Shown: positions 1-7,973 of the stretch, in pieces
Position numbering within the stretch: the stretch's first letter is position 1
How the letters are laid out: each line of letters opens with the position of its first letter
Assembly: GCA_012519845.1 (NCBI GenBank)
Contig: JAAYPK010000082.1
Coordinates: 1 to 64,000 of the forward strand
Direction of reading: 5' to 3'
Origin: Clostridiales bacterium
GTDB taxonomy: Bacteria > Bacillota > Clostridia > Clostridiales > Clostridiaceae
DNA length: 64,000 bases
Notes under the pieces: generated by a model
Database searches by the model: none
What the model saw: the letters and a program-made list of their open reading frames with translations, nothing else
What the model was told of the DNA's origin: nothing
Translations under genes and position numbers: made by a program

Positions 1-1
1 A

Positions 2-1087
2 GAATTAGTTAATATGAGTAATGATAATATTCCTGAAATATTTGATGTTATTAAGGGAGAAAAATCAATTTTCATAATAATGGATTATATTGAAGGAGGA
101 TTTTTAAGAGATATTATTAGGGAGAATGGAAGTATTTCTATTGACTCTTCTGTAAAATATGGAATACATATTTGTGATGTTATTACAACATTATTAAATA
201 AAAATATAGGAATATCAGGCAATATTAAAGATAATATTATAGTAAATAATAAAAATCAGCTTTATTTTATTGGCATTACTTTTGCAAATAATAATGATGA
301 TTTAATAGAGAACATTGGGAAAGCATTATTTTTTATTTCAGAAGGAAAAGAAATAGATGATAATATTGTTTTCTTAAATAATAGTAATAAAAGATTTACT
401 AAATTAATAGAAGAAATGTTAGAAGGAAAATATAATGAAATAAGTGAAGTAAAAAAGGCTTTAGAAAAAATTAATAAAAGGAAAAATAAAGTTATTTTAA
501 TAACTTCCATTGCAATAATATTACTTATTATTGGGGCAGCATCTTATTATTATAACGTCTCAAAATCAAAGGATAATAATATACAAAGTCAAGATATACA
601 AGCAACTAATAATGAGTCTACAGACGAATCAATAAATGAAACAAGTAATAATGATAAAACAGAGGATGGTAGTGAAAAAAATAAGTCTACCTCAAAAACT
701 AAAGAAGATAAGGATCAGGTGAAAACTAAGGATACAAGTAGTGATGTTTTTGATGGTAAATTAAAAATAAATGTTAATTCATATAAAATAATAGATAAAA
801 GCGTTATGGTAGATTTTACTGTTGAAAATAATTATAGCAAAGACATAAAATTATGGTCTAGTGGAATATATTTAGTAAATGAAAATAATAAAAAGTTTGA
901 ATTAGATGAAGGTAAAAGATTAGAAGATAACATTGGAGAAATTGAAATCGCAAAAGGTAATAAAAACACTTATAAAGTTTATTTTAGAAATTATGAAGAA
1001 AGTAATGAATTAACTTTTGTAGTTAGTCAAATATGGTGTTTGGGATCAGAATCTATGAGTAAGGTAGTTAAGATAAAAATAAAATAA
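2..1087 (+). CDS. Membrane-anchored protein kinase-like protein (pseudokinase), 5' end cut by window
   Basis: The reading frame is open from the window edge, so the N-terminal lobe is missing; the first ATG at 14 is internal. The text NIPEIFDVI, then IIMDYIEGGFL, matches the HPNIP and hinge regions of PknB-type Ser/Thr kinases. The catalytic loop that should read HRDIKPxN is GNIKDN, and the DFG position reads FIGIT, so the catalytic Asp and the Mg-binding Asp are both gone. One membrane segment follows (about residues 160-180 from the ATG at 14), then a Ser/Thr/Asn/Lys-rich linker and a C-terminal beta-rich domain (about 250-357) that looks like the DUF4352 type of exported domain. I infer a non-catalytic sensor or scaffold in the membrane with its C-terminus outside. 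It ends directly against the convergent gene at 1088. Confidence 0.6.
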   Translation, partial: ELVNMSNDNIPEIFDVIKGEKSIFIIMDYIEGGFLRDIIRENGSISIDSSVKYGIHICDVITTLLNKNIGISGNIKDNIIVNNKNQLYFIGITFANNNDDLIENIGKALFFISEGKEIDDNIVFLNNSNKRFTKLIEEMLEGKYNEISEVKKALEKINKRKNKVILITSIAIILLIIGAASYYYNVSKSKDNNIQSQDIQATNNESTDESINETSNNDKTEDGSEKNKSTSKTKEDKDQVKTKDTSSDVFDGKLKINVNSYKIIDKSVMVDFTVENNYSKDIKLWSSGIYLVNENNKKFELDEGKRLEDNIGEIEIAKGNKNTYKVYFRNYEESNELTFVVSQIWCLGSESMSKVVKIKIK

Positions 1088-1621
1088 TTAAATTTCCATA
1101 TAACCATTTGGAAATATCTTAAGAAGCTTTTTAATATTTTCATTATCAATTTCATCATCTATTTTTAAAAAGGAAATATAAATAGCTTCCTTATTAGCAC
1201 CATTTAATTTGGATTTATTACTGCAACCATTAGTAAAGTTTATTGAGGCTTTTTCTAAGGTAAGGTTATTATTTTGAATTAGTGAGGACACTAGATTATA
1301 AGAGGTAGAATCATTTGGAGGACTTAAAATACCAGTAAAGAAGTTAATAGTAACATTTAAATAATATGCAATAAAAATATAACATTTATTTCTTAGTGTA
1401 TAATCTTTGAGATGTATATAGTGAAGCATAGTATCAATTACCATAATACTTTTGTTATAGTTTTCATAAAATATATGGTAAATTTCATGTTTATTAATTT
1501 CTTCGACCCAAGAATAGGATGGCATAGATTTTTTAATATTATCAATATTATCCAATACTTGTTCTAATTCATCTTTATTTTCAAGTAAATATAAAGCAAT
1601 GAAATTATTAATTAAACGCAT
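1088..1621 (-). CDS. Hypothetical protein, 177 aa
   Basis: I do not recognise this protein. It has a good ribosome binding site (AAGGAGATGAT) just before the ATG. The sequence is probably soluble and alpha-helical at the N-terminus, rich in Ile, Asn and Tyr, with no signal peptide and no clear membrane segment. It has two Cys residues, one inside a stretch NGCSNKSK. Its stop codon abuts the stop of the convergent pseudokinase gene with no gap and no terminator between them. It is divergent from the Cys-rich peptide/radical SAM cassette that starts at 1749, so it could be linked to that cassette, but nothing in the sequence shows this. Confidence 0.6.
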   Translation of the reverse strand: MRLINNFIALYLLENKDELEQVLDNIDNIKKSMPSYSWVEEINKHEIYHIFYENYNKSIMVIDTMLHYIHLKDYTLRNKCYIFIAYYLNVTINFFTGILSPPNDSTSYNLVSSLIQNNNLTLEKASINFTNGCSNKSKLNGANKEAIYISFLKIDDEIDNENIKKLLKIFPNGYMEI

Positions 1622-1748
1622 AATATCATCTCCTTATCTTACTTTAATTATACGCTAAAAATGTTGTAAAATTAAGCGATTTCAATGATTTTTTTGTCGG
1701 AATTAATGATATAATTATTTTAAACAAATTATTGCAGGGAGTGATCAC

Positions 1749-1886
1749 ATGAAATTTGAATTAATTGAAGTAAAAAATAAAAATAATTGTAATATTGATT
1801 GTTATCCAGATTTTTTTGATGATTGTAATCCAACCGCAGATGATTGTATGCCAATGGATTTACCAGAAGGAAATGTAAGTGAATAA
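1749..1886 (+). CDS. Candidate RiPP precursor peptide, 45 aa, Cys-rich with DCxP repeats
   Basis: A 45-codon frame with ATG at 1749 preceded by GGGAGTGATC. The N-terminal third (MKFELIEVKNKNN) looks like a leader. The rest holds four Cys at residues 14, 18, 26 and 33 and shows a motif D-C-x-P three times (DCYP, DCNP, DCMP) among many Asp residues. It ends in LPEGNVSE and overlaps the start of the radical SAM gene by 8 bases, so the two are translationally coupled. Small Cys-rich peptides next to radical SAM/SPASM enzymes are typical substrates of Cys-thioether (ranthipeptide) maturation. The clostridial Clo7bot, SCIFF and CLI_3235 precursor classes are the nearest concepts I know, but I cannot place this peptide in one. 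The maturation itself is inference. Confidence 0.7.
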   Translation: MKFELIEVKNKNNCNIDCYPDFFDDCNPTADDCMPMDLPEGNVSE

Positions 1887-3048
1887 TTATTTTGCATTTA
1901 ATGATAATGTGATTTTAGTTAAAGGTTATAAAAGAGCTCTTATACAAGATTTAATTAAGGGTAGAATATTTTCTATAAATGAAGACTCTAAAATAATATT
2001 AGAACAACTTTTACAGGGTAAATCTATAAATGAGGTAGTAAACAATGAAAAAAGAATTACAGGATTTTATGGCAAAGAAAAGGAATTAACAAAAAAAATA
2101 GATACTGCTTGGCTAGAACTTAGAAGAGCTTGCAATTTAAATTGTTGCCATTGTTATTTGGATTGTAATATAGATGGTGATAAGAATTTAGAATTAATGA
2201 CTATAGATAATTGGGAAAAAGTAATTATTCAATTAAAGGCATTAAAAGTTAAAACAATAATTCTAATAGGTGGAGAGCCCTTATTATTTAGGGAAATAAA
2301 TGAATTATTGAAATATTGTAAAGAAACAATACCAAAAGTTACTTTAGTTTTATACTCCAATTTAACTTTATTAAATAAGAATCATGTTAAAGCTATAAAG
2401 GAGACTAACACTAAGGTAATCACCTCCATTTATTCAAAAGATCCTAAGGTACATGATAGTATTACAGGAGTAAATGGGAGCTTCTATAAAACTGTCAATT
2501 CTGTAAAATTATTAACAAATGAAGAAATATTTGTTAAAGCTAATACAGTTTTAATGAATAAGAACGAATATAATATTGAAGAGACTTTACAATTTACTTA
2601 TGAATTAACAGGAGTTAAAAGTAAAATAGATAAAGTGAGAGATGTTGGACAGTCTAAAATTAGTTTATCACCTATAAATAAAATAGATACTAATTTTAAC
2701 ATTAAAGGAATAAAAGAAAATGAGTTTTTAAGAAATTATTCTGGTAATAGTTGTTTACAGGGAAAAATAAATATTTGTTGCAATGGAGATGTAACTCCTT
2801 GTATAATGGGTGATACATTTAAATCTTTGGATTTGAATGTAAAGAATAATTCTATAATGGAAATAGTACAGAAGTATCTTATACCACAATTTTGGAGATT
2901 GACTAAAGACAAAATTGAAAAGTGTAAGGATTGTGAATATAGATATGTTTGTAAAGATTGTAGACCTACTGCAGTTAATAAAAAGAATATTTGTAATTAC
3001 AATCCCTATAAAGGAGAATATGAAAATATTAAGCCTTCCATGAATTAA
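1879..3048 (+). CDS. Radical SAM/SPASM peptide maturase
   Basis: Starts at GTG 1879, inside the last codons of the 45-aa peptide gene, with AGAAGGAAA as ribosome binding site. Residues 1-60 resemble the short N-terminal region of Cys-rich-peptide maturases that can act as a precursor-recognition (PqqD-like) element. The radical SAM cluster motif is CNLNCCHC (C85, C89, C92). The SAM-binding GGEPL follows near residue 132. The C-terminal third carries a SPASM-type set of Cys (SCLQGK, ICCNGDVTPC, CKDCEYRYVCKDC, ICNYNP) for auxiliary iron-sulfur clusters. The length of 389 aa fits peptide-modifying SPASM enzymes. I infer that it crosslinks Cys in the upstream peptide. No exporter, protease or immunity gene is adjacent, so export would rely on genes elsewhere. 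Confidence 0.8.
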   Translation: MNNYFAFNDNVILVKGYKRALIQDLIKGRIFSINEDSKIILEQLLQGKSINEVVNNEKRITGFYGKEKELTKKIDTAWLELRRACNLNCCHCYLDCNIDGDKNLELMTIDNWEKVIIQLKALKVKTIILIGGEPLLFREINELLKYCKETIPKVTLVLYSNLTLLNKNHVKAIKETNTKVITSIYSKDPKVHDSITGVNGSFYKTVNSVKLLTNEEIFVKANTVLMNKNEYNIEETLQFTYELTGVKSKIDKVRDVGQSKISLSPINKIDTNFNIKGIKENEFLRNYSGNSCLQGKINICCNGDVTPCIMGDTFKSLDLNVKNNSIMEIVQKYLIPQFWRLTKDKIEKCKDCEYRYVCKDCRPTAVNKKNICNYNPYKGEYENIKPSMN

Positions 3049-3070
3049 TGTATCATGAAGGCTTAATATT
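3025..3070. terminator. Long inverted repeat, probable bidirectional terminator
   Basis: Arms AATATTAAGCCTTC and GAAGGCTTAATATT with an inner CATGA/TCATG pairing. It spans the stop codon of the radical SAM gene and the stop of the small convergent gene at 3069. The T-run is weak on both sides, so termination may be partial. Confidence 0.55.
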
Positions 3071-3203
3071 AATAAAAGTGATGAACTTTATTTTCTGATT
3101 CCTTTGCTTCAGGAAAGGAATATTGTAAATTACTTATAGGATTTATAGGAAATTTATCATTATTATAAATGTCATCATTATTTTTTTTATTTCTATTCTT
3201 CAT
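3069..3203 (-). CDS. Small hypothetical protein, 44 aa
   Basis: Read on the minus strand, an ATG at 3203 is preceded by AAAGGGTGATTTT, a strong ribosome binding site. The 44-residue product starts MKNRNKKNNDDIYNN, continues with DKFPINPISNLQYSFPEA and ends KVHHFY. It is hydrophilic, Asn/Lys/Asp-rich and has no Cys or membrane segment. I do not recognise it. It is convergent with the radical SAM gene and divergent from the next radical SAM gene at 3327. The good ribosome binding site and non-random composition argue that it is real. Confidence 0.5.
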   Translation of the reverse strand: MKNRNKKNNDDIYNNDKFPINPISNLQYSFPEAKESENKVHHFY

Positions 3204-3263
3204 AAAATCACCCTTTCTACTTATAGTATTGTCCTAAAAATAATTATTTATTCAGAATTTAAT

Positions 3264-3291
3264 TTGACATAAAAAAAGTAGAGTATATACT
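3264..3291 (+). promoter_or_regulatory. Sigma-A-type promoter for the radical SAM gene at 3327
   Basis: TTGACA, a 16-base spacer, then TATACT. The predicted start is about 30 bases before the ATG at 3327. It shows that this gene is transcribed separately from the cassette at 1749. Confidence 0.6.
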
Positions 3292-3326
3292 ATTCAATGG
3301 AGACTAAAAAATAGTAAGGAAAAAGT

Positions 3327-4202
3327 ATGAGAAAATTTAAAAGAATATACATTGAAACAACAAACATATGCAATTTAAATTGTGATTTCTGTCCAAAAAC
3401 CTCTCGTAGTGAAAGAGTAATGTCCATTGAAGACTTTGAAATAATAATTAATAAAATAAAACATATATCAGATCATATTTATTTGCATTTAATGGGAGAG
3501 CCATTAATTAATCCAAAATTAGAGAGCTTTTTAAAAATTGCCAATGATAATGATATAAAAGTAAATATTACAACAAATGGTACTTTGCTAAATAAAAATA
3601 CTGAAGTATTAATAAATTCAAAAGCTGTTAGACAAATAAATATTTCGTTACATAGCTTTGAAGGTAATAATAACAATATAGATTTTTATGAATATATAAA
3701 TAAAGTATTAGAATTCGTAAATTTGGTTTTAAAGAATACAGATATAATTGTAGGACTTAGGCTTTGGAATTTTGATAGTTTAAAAAATAAAGGTAATAAT
3801 AAACTTAATAAAGATATTATTCAGATTATTAAGAGCTTTTTCAATTATGAAGAAGATATTTTAGAAAATTTAAATAGAGATAAAAGGATAAAATTACAAA
3901 ATAAATTATATTTAAATTCTGCAGAGAAATTTAGTTGGCCTGACATTAATATTTCCTCATTAGGTAATAGAGGATTTTGCCATGGCTTAAGAGATCATTT
4001 TGGAATTTTATGCGATGGTACAGTAGTACCATGTTGTTTAGATAGTGAAGGTAATATTCCACTTGGTAATATATTTGAAGACAGTATAGAGAATATTATT
4101 AATGGAGATAGGGCTTTAAATATTTATAATGGTTTTTCCAATAGAAATAGAGTTGAAGCTTTATGCAAAAGATGTGGATATAGTGAAAAATTTAACAAAT
4201 AA
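3327..4202 (+). CDS. Radical SAM/SPASM domain protein, 291 aa
   Basis: The start ATG follows AAGGAAAAAGT. The cluster motif CNLNCDFC (C15, C19, C22) near the N-terminus and LMGEPLINP (the GGEP equivalent) define a radical SAM core. The C-terminal region has further Cys groups (GFCHG, ILCDGTVVPCCLDSEG, LCKRCGYS), a SPASM or twitch-type auxiliary cluster domain. There is no N-terminal precursor-binding extension, unlike the neighbour at 1879. Its substrate is not evident. It may be a free-standing clostridial radical SAM enzyme or a second modifier of the same peptide; its own promoter favours the first. Confidence 0.75.
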   Translation: MRKFKRIYIETTNICNLNCDFCPKTSRSERVMSIEDFEIIINKIKHISDHIYLHLMGEPLINPKLESFLKIANDNDIKVNITTNGTLLNKNTEVLINSKAVRQINISLHSFEGNNNNIDFYEYINKVLEFVNLVLKNTDIIVGLRLWNFDSLKNKGNNKLNKDIIQIIKSFFNYEEDILENLNRDKRIKLQNKLYLNSAEKFSWPDINISSLGNRGFCHGLRDHFGILCDGTVVPCCLDSEGNIPLGNIFEDSIENIINGDRALNIYNGFSNRNRVEALCKRCGYSEKFNK

Positions 4203-4245
4203 TAAAGATAAGAATGATTTATTTAATTTTTTAACGTTTATGTCG

Positions 4246-4275
4246 TTGGAATTCAATAATTAATTAAGATATAAT
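4246..4275 (+). promoter_or_regulatory. Sigma-A-type promoter for the L,D-transpeptidase gene
   Basis: TTGGAA, an 18-base spacer and a perfect TATAAT, about 30 bases before the ATG at 4305. Confidence 0.55.
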
Positions 4276-4304
4276 TATTATATTAACTACAGGGGGAATA
4301 TTTA

Positions 4305-5693
4305 ATGAATTTAATTACAAATAACAAAAAGAAAACAATTATTGTTATTTCTACAATAATAGGCATTATACTTTTGATATATTTTGGATATGCAATATAT
4401 TTTATGAATCATTTTTATTTTGGATCTAAAGTAAACGGAAGTAACATATCGCATAAAACGGTAGATGAAGTTGAAAACCAAATAAAATCATATATTTCAT
4501 CTTATTCTATTATGATAAAATGTAGGGATAATGTTGAAGAAACAATAAATGCAGAAGATTTAGGACTTGAATATATTTCAGATGGGAAAATTAAAGAGCT
4601 TAAGAATAACCAAAATCCTTTTACATGGGTAAAATCTCCTTTCCAAAGTGATGAATTAGAAATGAAGGTAAATATTAAGTATGATGAGGATTTATTTAAT
4701 AGTAAATTTAATGATTTATCTTGTTTAAAAGATGAAAATGTAATAGAACCTAAGAATGCATACATAGATTTTAACGGTAATGAATTTGAAATAAAAAGTG
4801 AAACTATGGGAAATAGAATTAAAAAGGATGACTTTTATAATAAACTTGTAGATGCAATTTTAAGTGGAAATCCAACTTTAGATTTAGAATCAGAAGATTT
4901 ATATGAAAAGCCAGCTTTTTATATGAATAGTGAAGCAGTAATAAATGCAAAGGATAATTTAAATAAATTTATATCAACTGCTATTACATATCAAATAGGC
5001 TCAGCCGTGGAAGGAATAGACGGTAAAACAATTAAGGATTGGGTAGGAGTAAATGAGGATTTTACAACTTACATAGATGAAGGAAAAGTTAGAAACTATA
5101 TAAATCAGCTAGCTTATAAATACAATACAGTTGGAAAAAATAAAAAATTCAAAACCACTGAAGGAAATGAAATTGAAATTGCAGGTGGTAATTATGGTTG
5201 GAGAATTAATATTGAAAAAGAAGTTCAGGATTTATATAATTCAATAGAAAATGGAGAAGTTGCAACAAGAGAGATTAATTATATCCAAAAAGCGCATGGA
5301 TATGGTGATAATGAAATAGGACAAACATATGTAGAAATTGATTTTACAAAGCAGCATATGTGGTTTTATAAAGATGGTAATTTAATTATTGATGGAGATA
5401 TAGTAACAGGTAATGTGTCATTAGGACATACTACACCAACTGGTGCCTACAGATTAAATTATAAAGAAGCTAACACTAATTTAGTTGGAGAAGATTATGT
5501 AAGTCCAGTGGCATTCTGGATGCCTTTTAACGGGAATATAGGCATACATGATGCAAGTTGGAGAGATGAGTTTGGTAAAGATATTTACTTAACTAACGGT
5601 TCTCATGGATGTGTAAATGCACCTTATGACCTTGCACAAGGAATATTTAATTTAATACAACCAGGAGATCCAGTTATATGTTATTATAGTTAG
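4305..5693 (+). CDS. L,D-transpeptidase (YkuD) with peptidoglycan-binding domain
   Basis: ATG at 4305 follows AGGGGGAATATTTA. The N-terminus has one uncleaved membrane anchor (about residues 10-35), so the protein faces the cell wall. Residues of roughly 40-320 contain two copies of the YoaR-like putative peptidoglycan-binding fold (repeats around IEPKNAYIDF and the ITYQIGS region). The C-terminal 130 residues form the YkuD domain with the invariant HDASWR and SHGCVNAP, whose Cys is the catalytic nucleophile. It makes 3-3 crosslinks in peptidoglycan. Length and domain order are as in the common clostridial ErfK/YbiS/YcfS/YnhG family proteins. It is transcribed alone, with a terminator at 5768. 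Confidence 0.88.
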   Translation: MNLITNNKKKTIIVISTIIGIILLIYFGYAIYFMNHFYFGSKVNGSNISHKTVDEVENQIKSYISSYSIMIKCRDNVEETINAEDLGLEYISDGKIKELKNNQNPFTWVKSPFQSDELEMKVNIKYDEDLFNSKFNDLSCLKDENVIEPKNAYIDFNGNEFEIKSETMGNRIKKDDFYNKLVDAILSGNPTLDLESEDLYEKPAFYMNSEAVINAKDNLNKFISTAITYQIGSAVEGIDGKTIKDWVGVNEDFTTYIDEGKVRNYINQLAYKYNTVGKNKKFKTTEGNEIEIAGGNYGWRINIEKEVQDLYNSIENGEVATREINYIQKAHGYGDNEIGQTYVEIDFTKQHMWFYKDGNLIIDGDIVTGNVSLGHTTPTGAYRLNYKEANTNLVGEDYVSPVAFWMPFNGNIGIHDASWRDEFGKDIYLTNGSHGCVNAPYDLAQGIFNLIQPGDPVICYYS

Positions 5694-5767
5694 AAATTAT
5701 TCTTTTTTGTTTTTAATCATTAAAGGGGATAAAGTAAGAACAAAAAGTTAATTTTAGAGAAAAACTA

Positions 5768-5826
5768 AGAGTGAATAGATAAGATTATTTGAGTAATATC
5801 TTAACTATTCACTCTCTTTTTTTTAT
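5768..5826. terminator. Intrinsic terminator, probably bidirectional
   Basis: Stem AGAGTGAATAG / CTATTCACTCT followed on the plus strand by CTTTTTTTT. On the minus strand the hairpin is followed by CTTAGTTTTTCT, so it can also end the nadABC transcript. Confidence 0.8.
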
Positions 5827-5881
5827 TGAGTTTTTTTTAACTTAATTATATTTTGGCTTGTCCAACAGAAACATAATTTAC

Positions 5882-6730
5882 TTATAATAAGGTTAAGTTC
5901 TTAAGTGATATATCAAGAACCTTAAATGAATGAGTTAAAGCACCTATTGAGATATAATCTACCCCTGTTTTAGCATAGTCTAAAATATTCTCTAAAACAA
6001 TGTTACCAGAAGTTTCAACAATCGCCTGGTGATTTATTAAATCTACCATTTCTTTTACCATATCTGGATTCATATTATCAAGCATTATAATATCTGCTTT
6101 TGCTTTTAATGCTTCAAGTACATCATTTTTACATTCAGTTTCTACTTCGATTTTTGTTGTAAAAGATGAATTTTGTCTAGCTAAATTTACTGCATTTTCT
6201 ATGCCTCCAGCTGCATCAATATGATTATCTTTTATTAATATTGAATCAGATAAAGAGTATCTGTGATTTTTTCCTCCACCACAAAAAACGGCATATTTAT
6301 CTAAATTTCTATATAAAGGTGTAACCTTTCTAGTGTCAACTACTTTTGCAGTAGTACCTTTAATGGCATCAACATATTTTTTAGTGAGAGTTGCAATACC
6401 ACTCATTCTTTGAAGTAAATTAAGAGCAATTCTTTCACCCATTAAAACATTTCTTGTGTTACCAGTAACCTCACCAATTTTATCACCTTTAGATACGGTG
6501 CTTCCTTCCTTAATATAAAAATTAACTTTTACATTGCCTACGATTTTATATACTCTTTCAAAAACAGGAAGACCACATATAATACCATCTTCTTTAGCAT
6601 GTAAATATACTATACAATTACTATTTTCATCTATTATACTATTTGTAGTAACATCGCCAAAAGGCATATCTTCATTTAATCCATCTTTAATTAACTTATC
6701 AATAATTAAATAATTTAACATAGTTTTCAT
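5882..6730 (-). CDS. nadC: Nicotinate-nucleotide pyrophosphorylase (quinolinate phosphoribosyltransferase)
   Basis: Third gene of the NAD operon: it converts quinolinate and PRPP to nicotinate mononucleotide and CO2. The text EDMPFGDVTTNSI, GERIALNLLQRMSGIAT, DTRKVTPLYRNLDKYAVFCGGGKNHR and KIEVETE are the family's conserved substrate-binding blocks. The length of 282 aa is normal. The frame overlaps the end of nadB by 32 bases; ATG at 6730 is kept because it lies just after AAAGGG, but an ATG three codons further in is also possible. The gene is the last in the operon; the terminator lies at 5768. Confidence 0.95.
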   Translation of the reverse strand: MKTMLNYLIIDKLIKDGLNEDMPFGDVTTNSIIDENSNCIVYLHAKEDGIICGLPVFERVYKIVGNVKVNFYIKEGSTVSKGDKIGEVTGNTRNVLMGERIALNLLQRMSGIATLTKKYVDAIKGTTAKVVDTRKVTPLYRNLDKYAVFCGGGKNHRYSLSDSILIKDNHIDAAGGIENAVNLARQNSSFTTKIEVETECKNDVLEALKAKADIIMLDNMNPDMVKEMVDLINHQAIVETSGNIVLENILDYAKTGVDYISIGALTHSFKVLDISLKNLTLL

Positions 6731-7973
6731 CTACCCTTTCTTTAAGGAAATTAATTAAATCTTCTTTAGAAGGATAATTAGAATTTTCATTACATGTAAG
6801 CTCTGAACTTATTTTTTTAGCGCATCTATAACCAAAAACTAAACCTTCAAGTAGTGAATTACTTGCAAGTCTATTATTACCATGAACTCCAGTACATGCA
6901 GTTTCACCTAATGCATATAATTGGCATAAGCTTGTTTCACCATAAGTATTTACTTTTATACCTCCCATAGCATAGTGGTGGGCTGGAGAAACTGGAAGCA
7001 TATCCTTTTCCATTGCATATCCTCTTTTTAAACATTCATTATAAAGATAAGGAAATCTTGTCATTAAAAATTCCTTTTTTAAATGGGTTAAATCAAGATA
7101 TACATAAGGCTTGTCTGCTGCTAACTCTATTTCTTTAAGTATTGCTCTTGAAACAACATCTCTTGGTTTTAATGGATTAACAAATTCTTCACCTTTAAGA
7201 TTTCTTAATTTACCACCTTCACCTCTTAAAGATTCAGAAAGTAAAAGCCTTTTACCAATAGTATTTTCTTCATATAAAACTGTAGGATGAAGCTGAAGAT
7301 ATCCTATGTCTTTTATTTCAATATTATTTTTTAAAGCAATTGCAATTCCATCACCTGTTAAGGAAGGAAAATTAGTAGTTGATTTAAATAATCCACCTAG
7401 TCCTCCTGTTGCTAAGATTGTACATCTTGAATGGATTTGAAAAGTATCATTATCATATTGACATATTCCACCTAAACATTTATCTTCTCGTTTAATAATG
7501 TCAACTAATTTACAATTTTCAATTACTTCTATGTTTTTTCTCTTAGATAATACTTGGTAGAGACTTTCCATAACGTATTTCCCAGTTTCATCTTTAACAT
7601 GTACAATCCTAAATTTACTATGACCACCTTCTCTAGTATAAGAAAAAGTATTATTTTCATTTCTATCAAATTGTACATTAAGATCAACTAATCTACTAAT
7701 GTTATCTCTTGATTCTTTAACTAAGGTTTCAACAGCTTCTACATTGTTTTTATAATTTCCAGCTATAAGAGTATCTTCAATATATGATTCATAATCATCT
7801 TTATTTAAAGCAGTAGAGATTCCCCCTTGAGCTAAATATGAATTGCAGTCTTTTAATCCTTCTTTTGTAATTAATATTACTTTTAAACTATCGTCTAAAT
7901 TTAAAGCTGAATAAACACCTGCTACTCCTGTACCAACTATTAAAACATCACAGGTCTTGATCACTTTAGTCAT
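6699..7973 (-). CDS. nadB: L-aspartate oxidase
   Basis: Flavoprotein that oxidises L-aspartate to iminoaspartate, the substrate of NadA. The N-terminus has the FAD-binding VLIVGTGVAGVYSALNL. YLAQGGIS, SLRGEGG and SPAHHYAMGGI are succinate dehydrogenase/aspartate oxidase family blocks around the active site, and GNNRLASNSLLEGLVFG closes the FAD domain. At 424 aa it lacks most of the C-terminal helical domain of the E. coli enzyme (about 540 aa); short forms like this are usual in clostridia. ATG lies inside the nadA stop (ATGACTAA overlap), so translation is coupled. Confidence 0.94.
   Translation of the reverse strand: MTKVIKTCDVLIVGTGVAGVYSALNLDDSLKVILITKEGLKDCNSYLAQGGISTALNKDDYESYIEDTLIAGNYKNNVEAVETLVKESRDNISRLVDLNVQFDRNENNTFSYTREGGHSKFRIVHVKDETGKYVMESLYQVLSKRKNIEVIENCKLVDIIKREDKCLGGICQYDNDTFQIHSRCTILATGGLGGLFKSTTNFPSLTGDGIAIALKNNIEIKDIGYLQLHPTVLYEENTIGKRLLLSESLRGEGGKLRNLKGEEFVNPLKPRDVVSRAILKEIELAADKPYVYLDLTHLKKEFLMTRFPYLYNECLKRGYAMEKDMLPVSPAHHYAMGGIKVNTYGETSLCQLYALGETACTGVHGNNRLASNSLLEGLVFGYRCAKKISSELTCNENSNYPSKEDLINFLKERVDENYVKLFNY

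Noticed and set aside
3327-4202. Second radical SAM gene as part of the RiPP cassette
   Set aside because: It has its own promoter, no leader-binding extension, and a convergent small gene between; kept as a separate gene.
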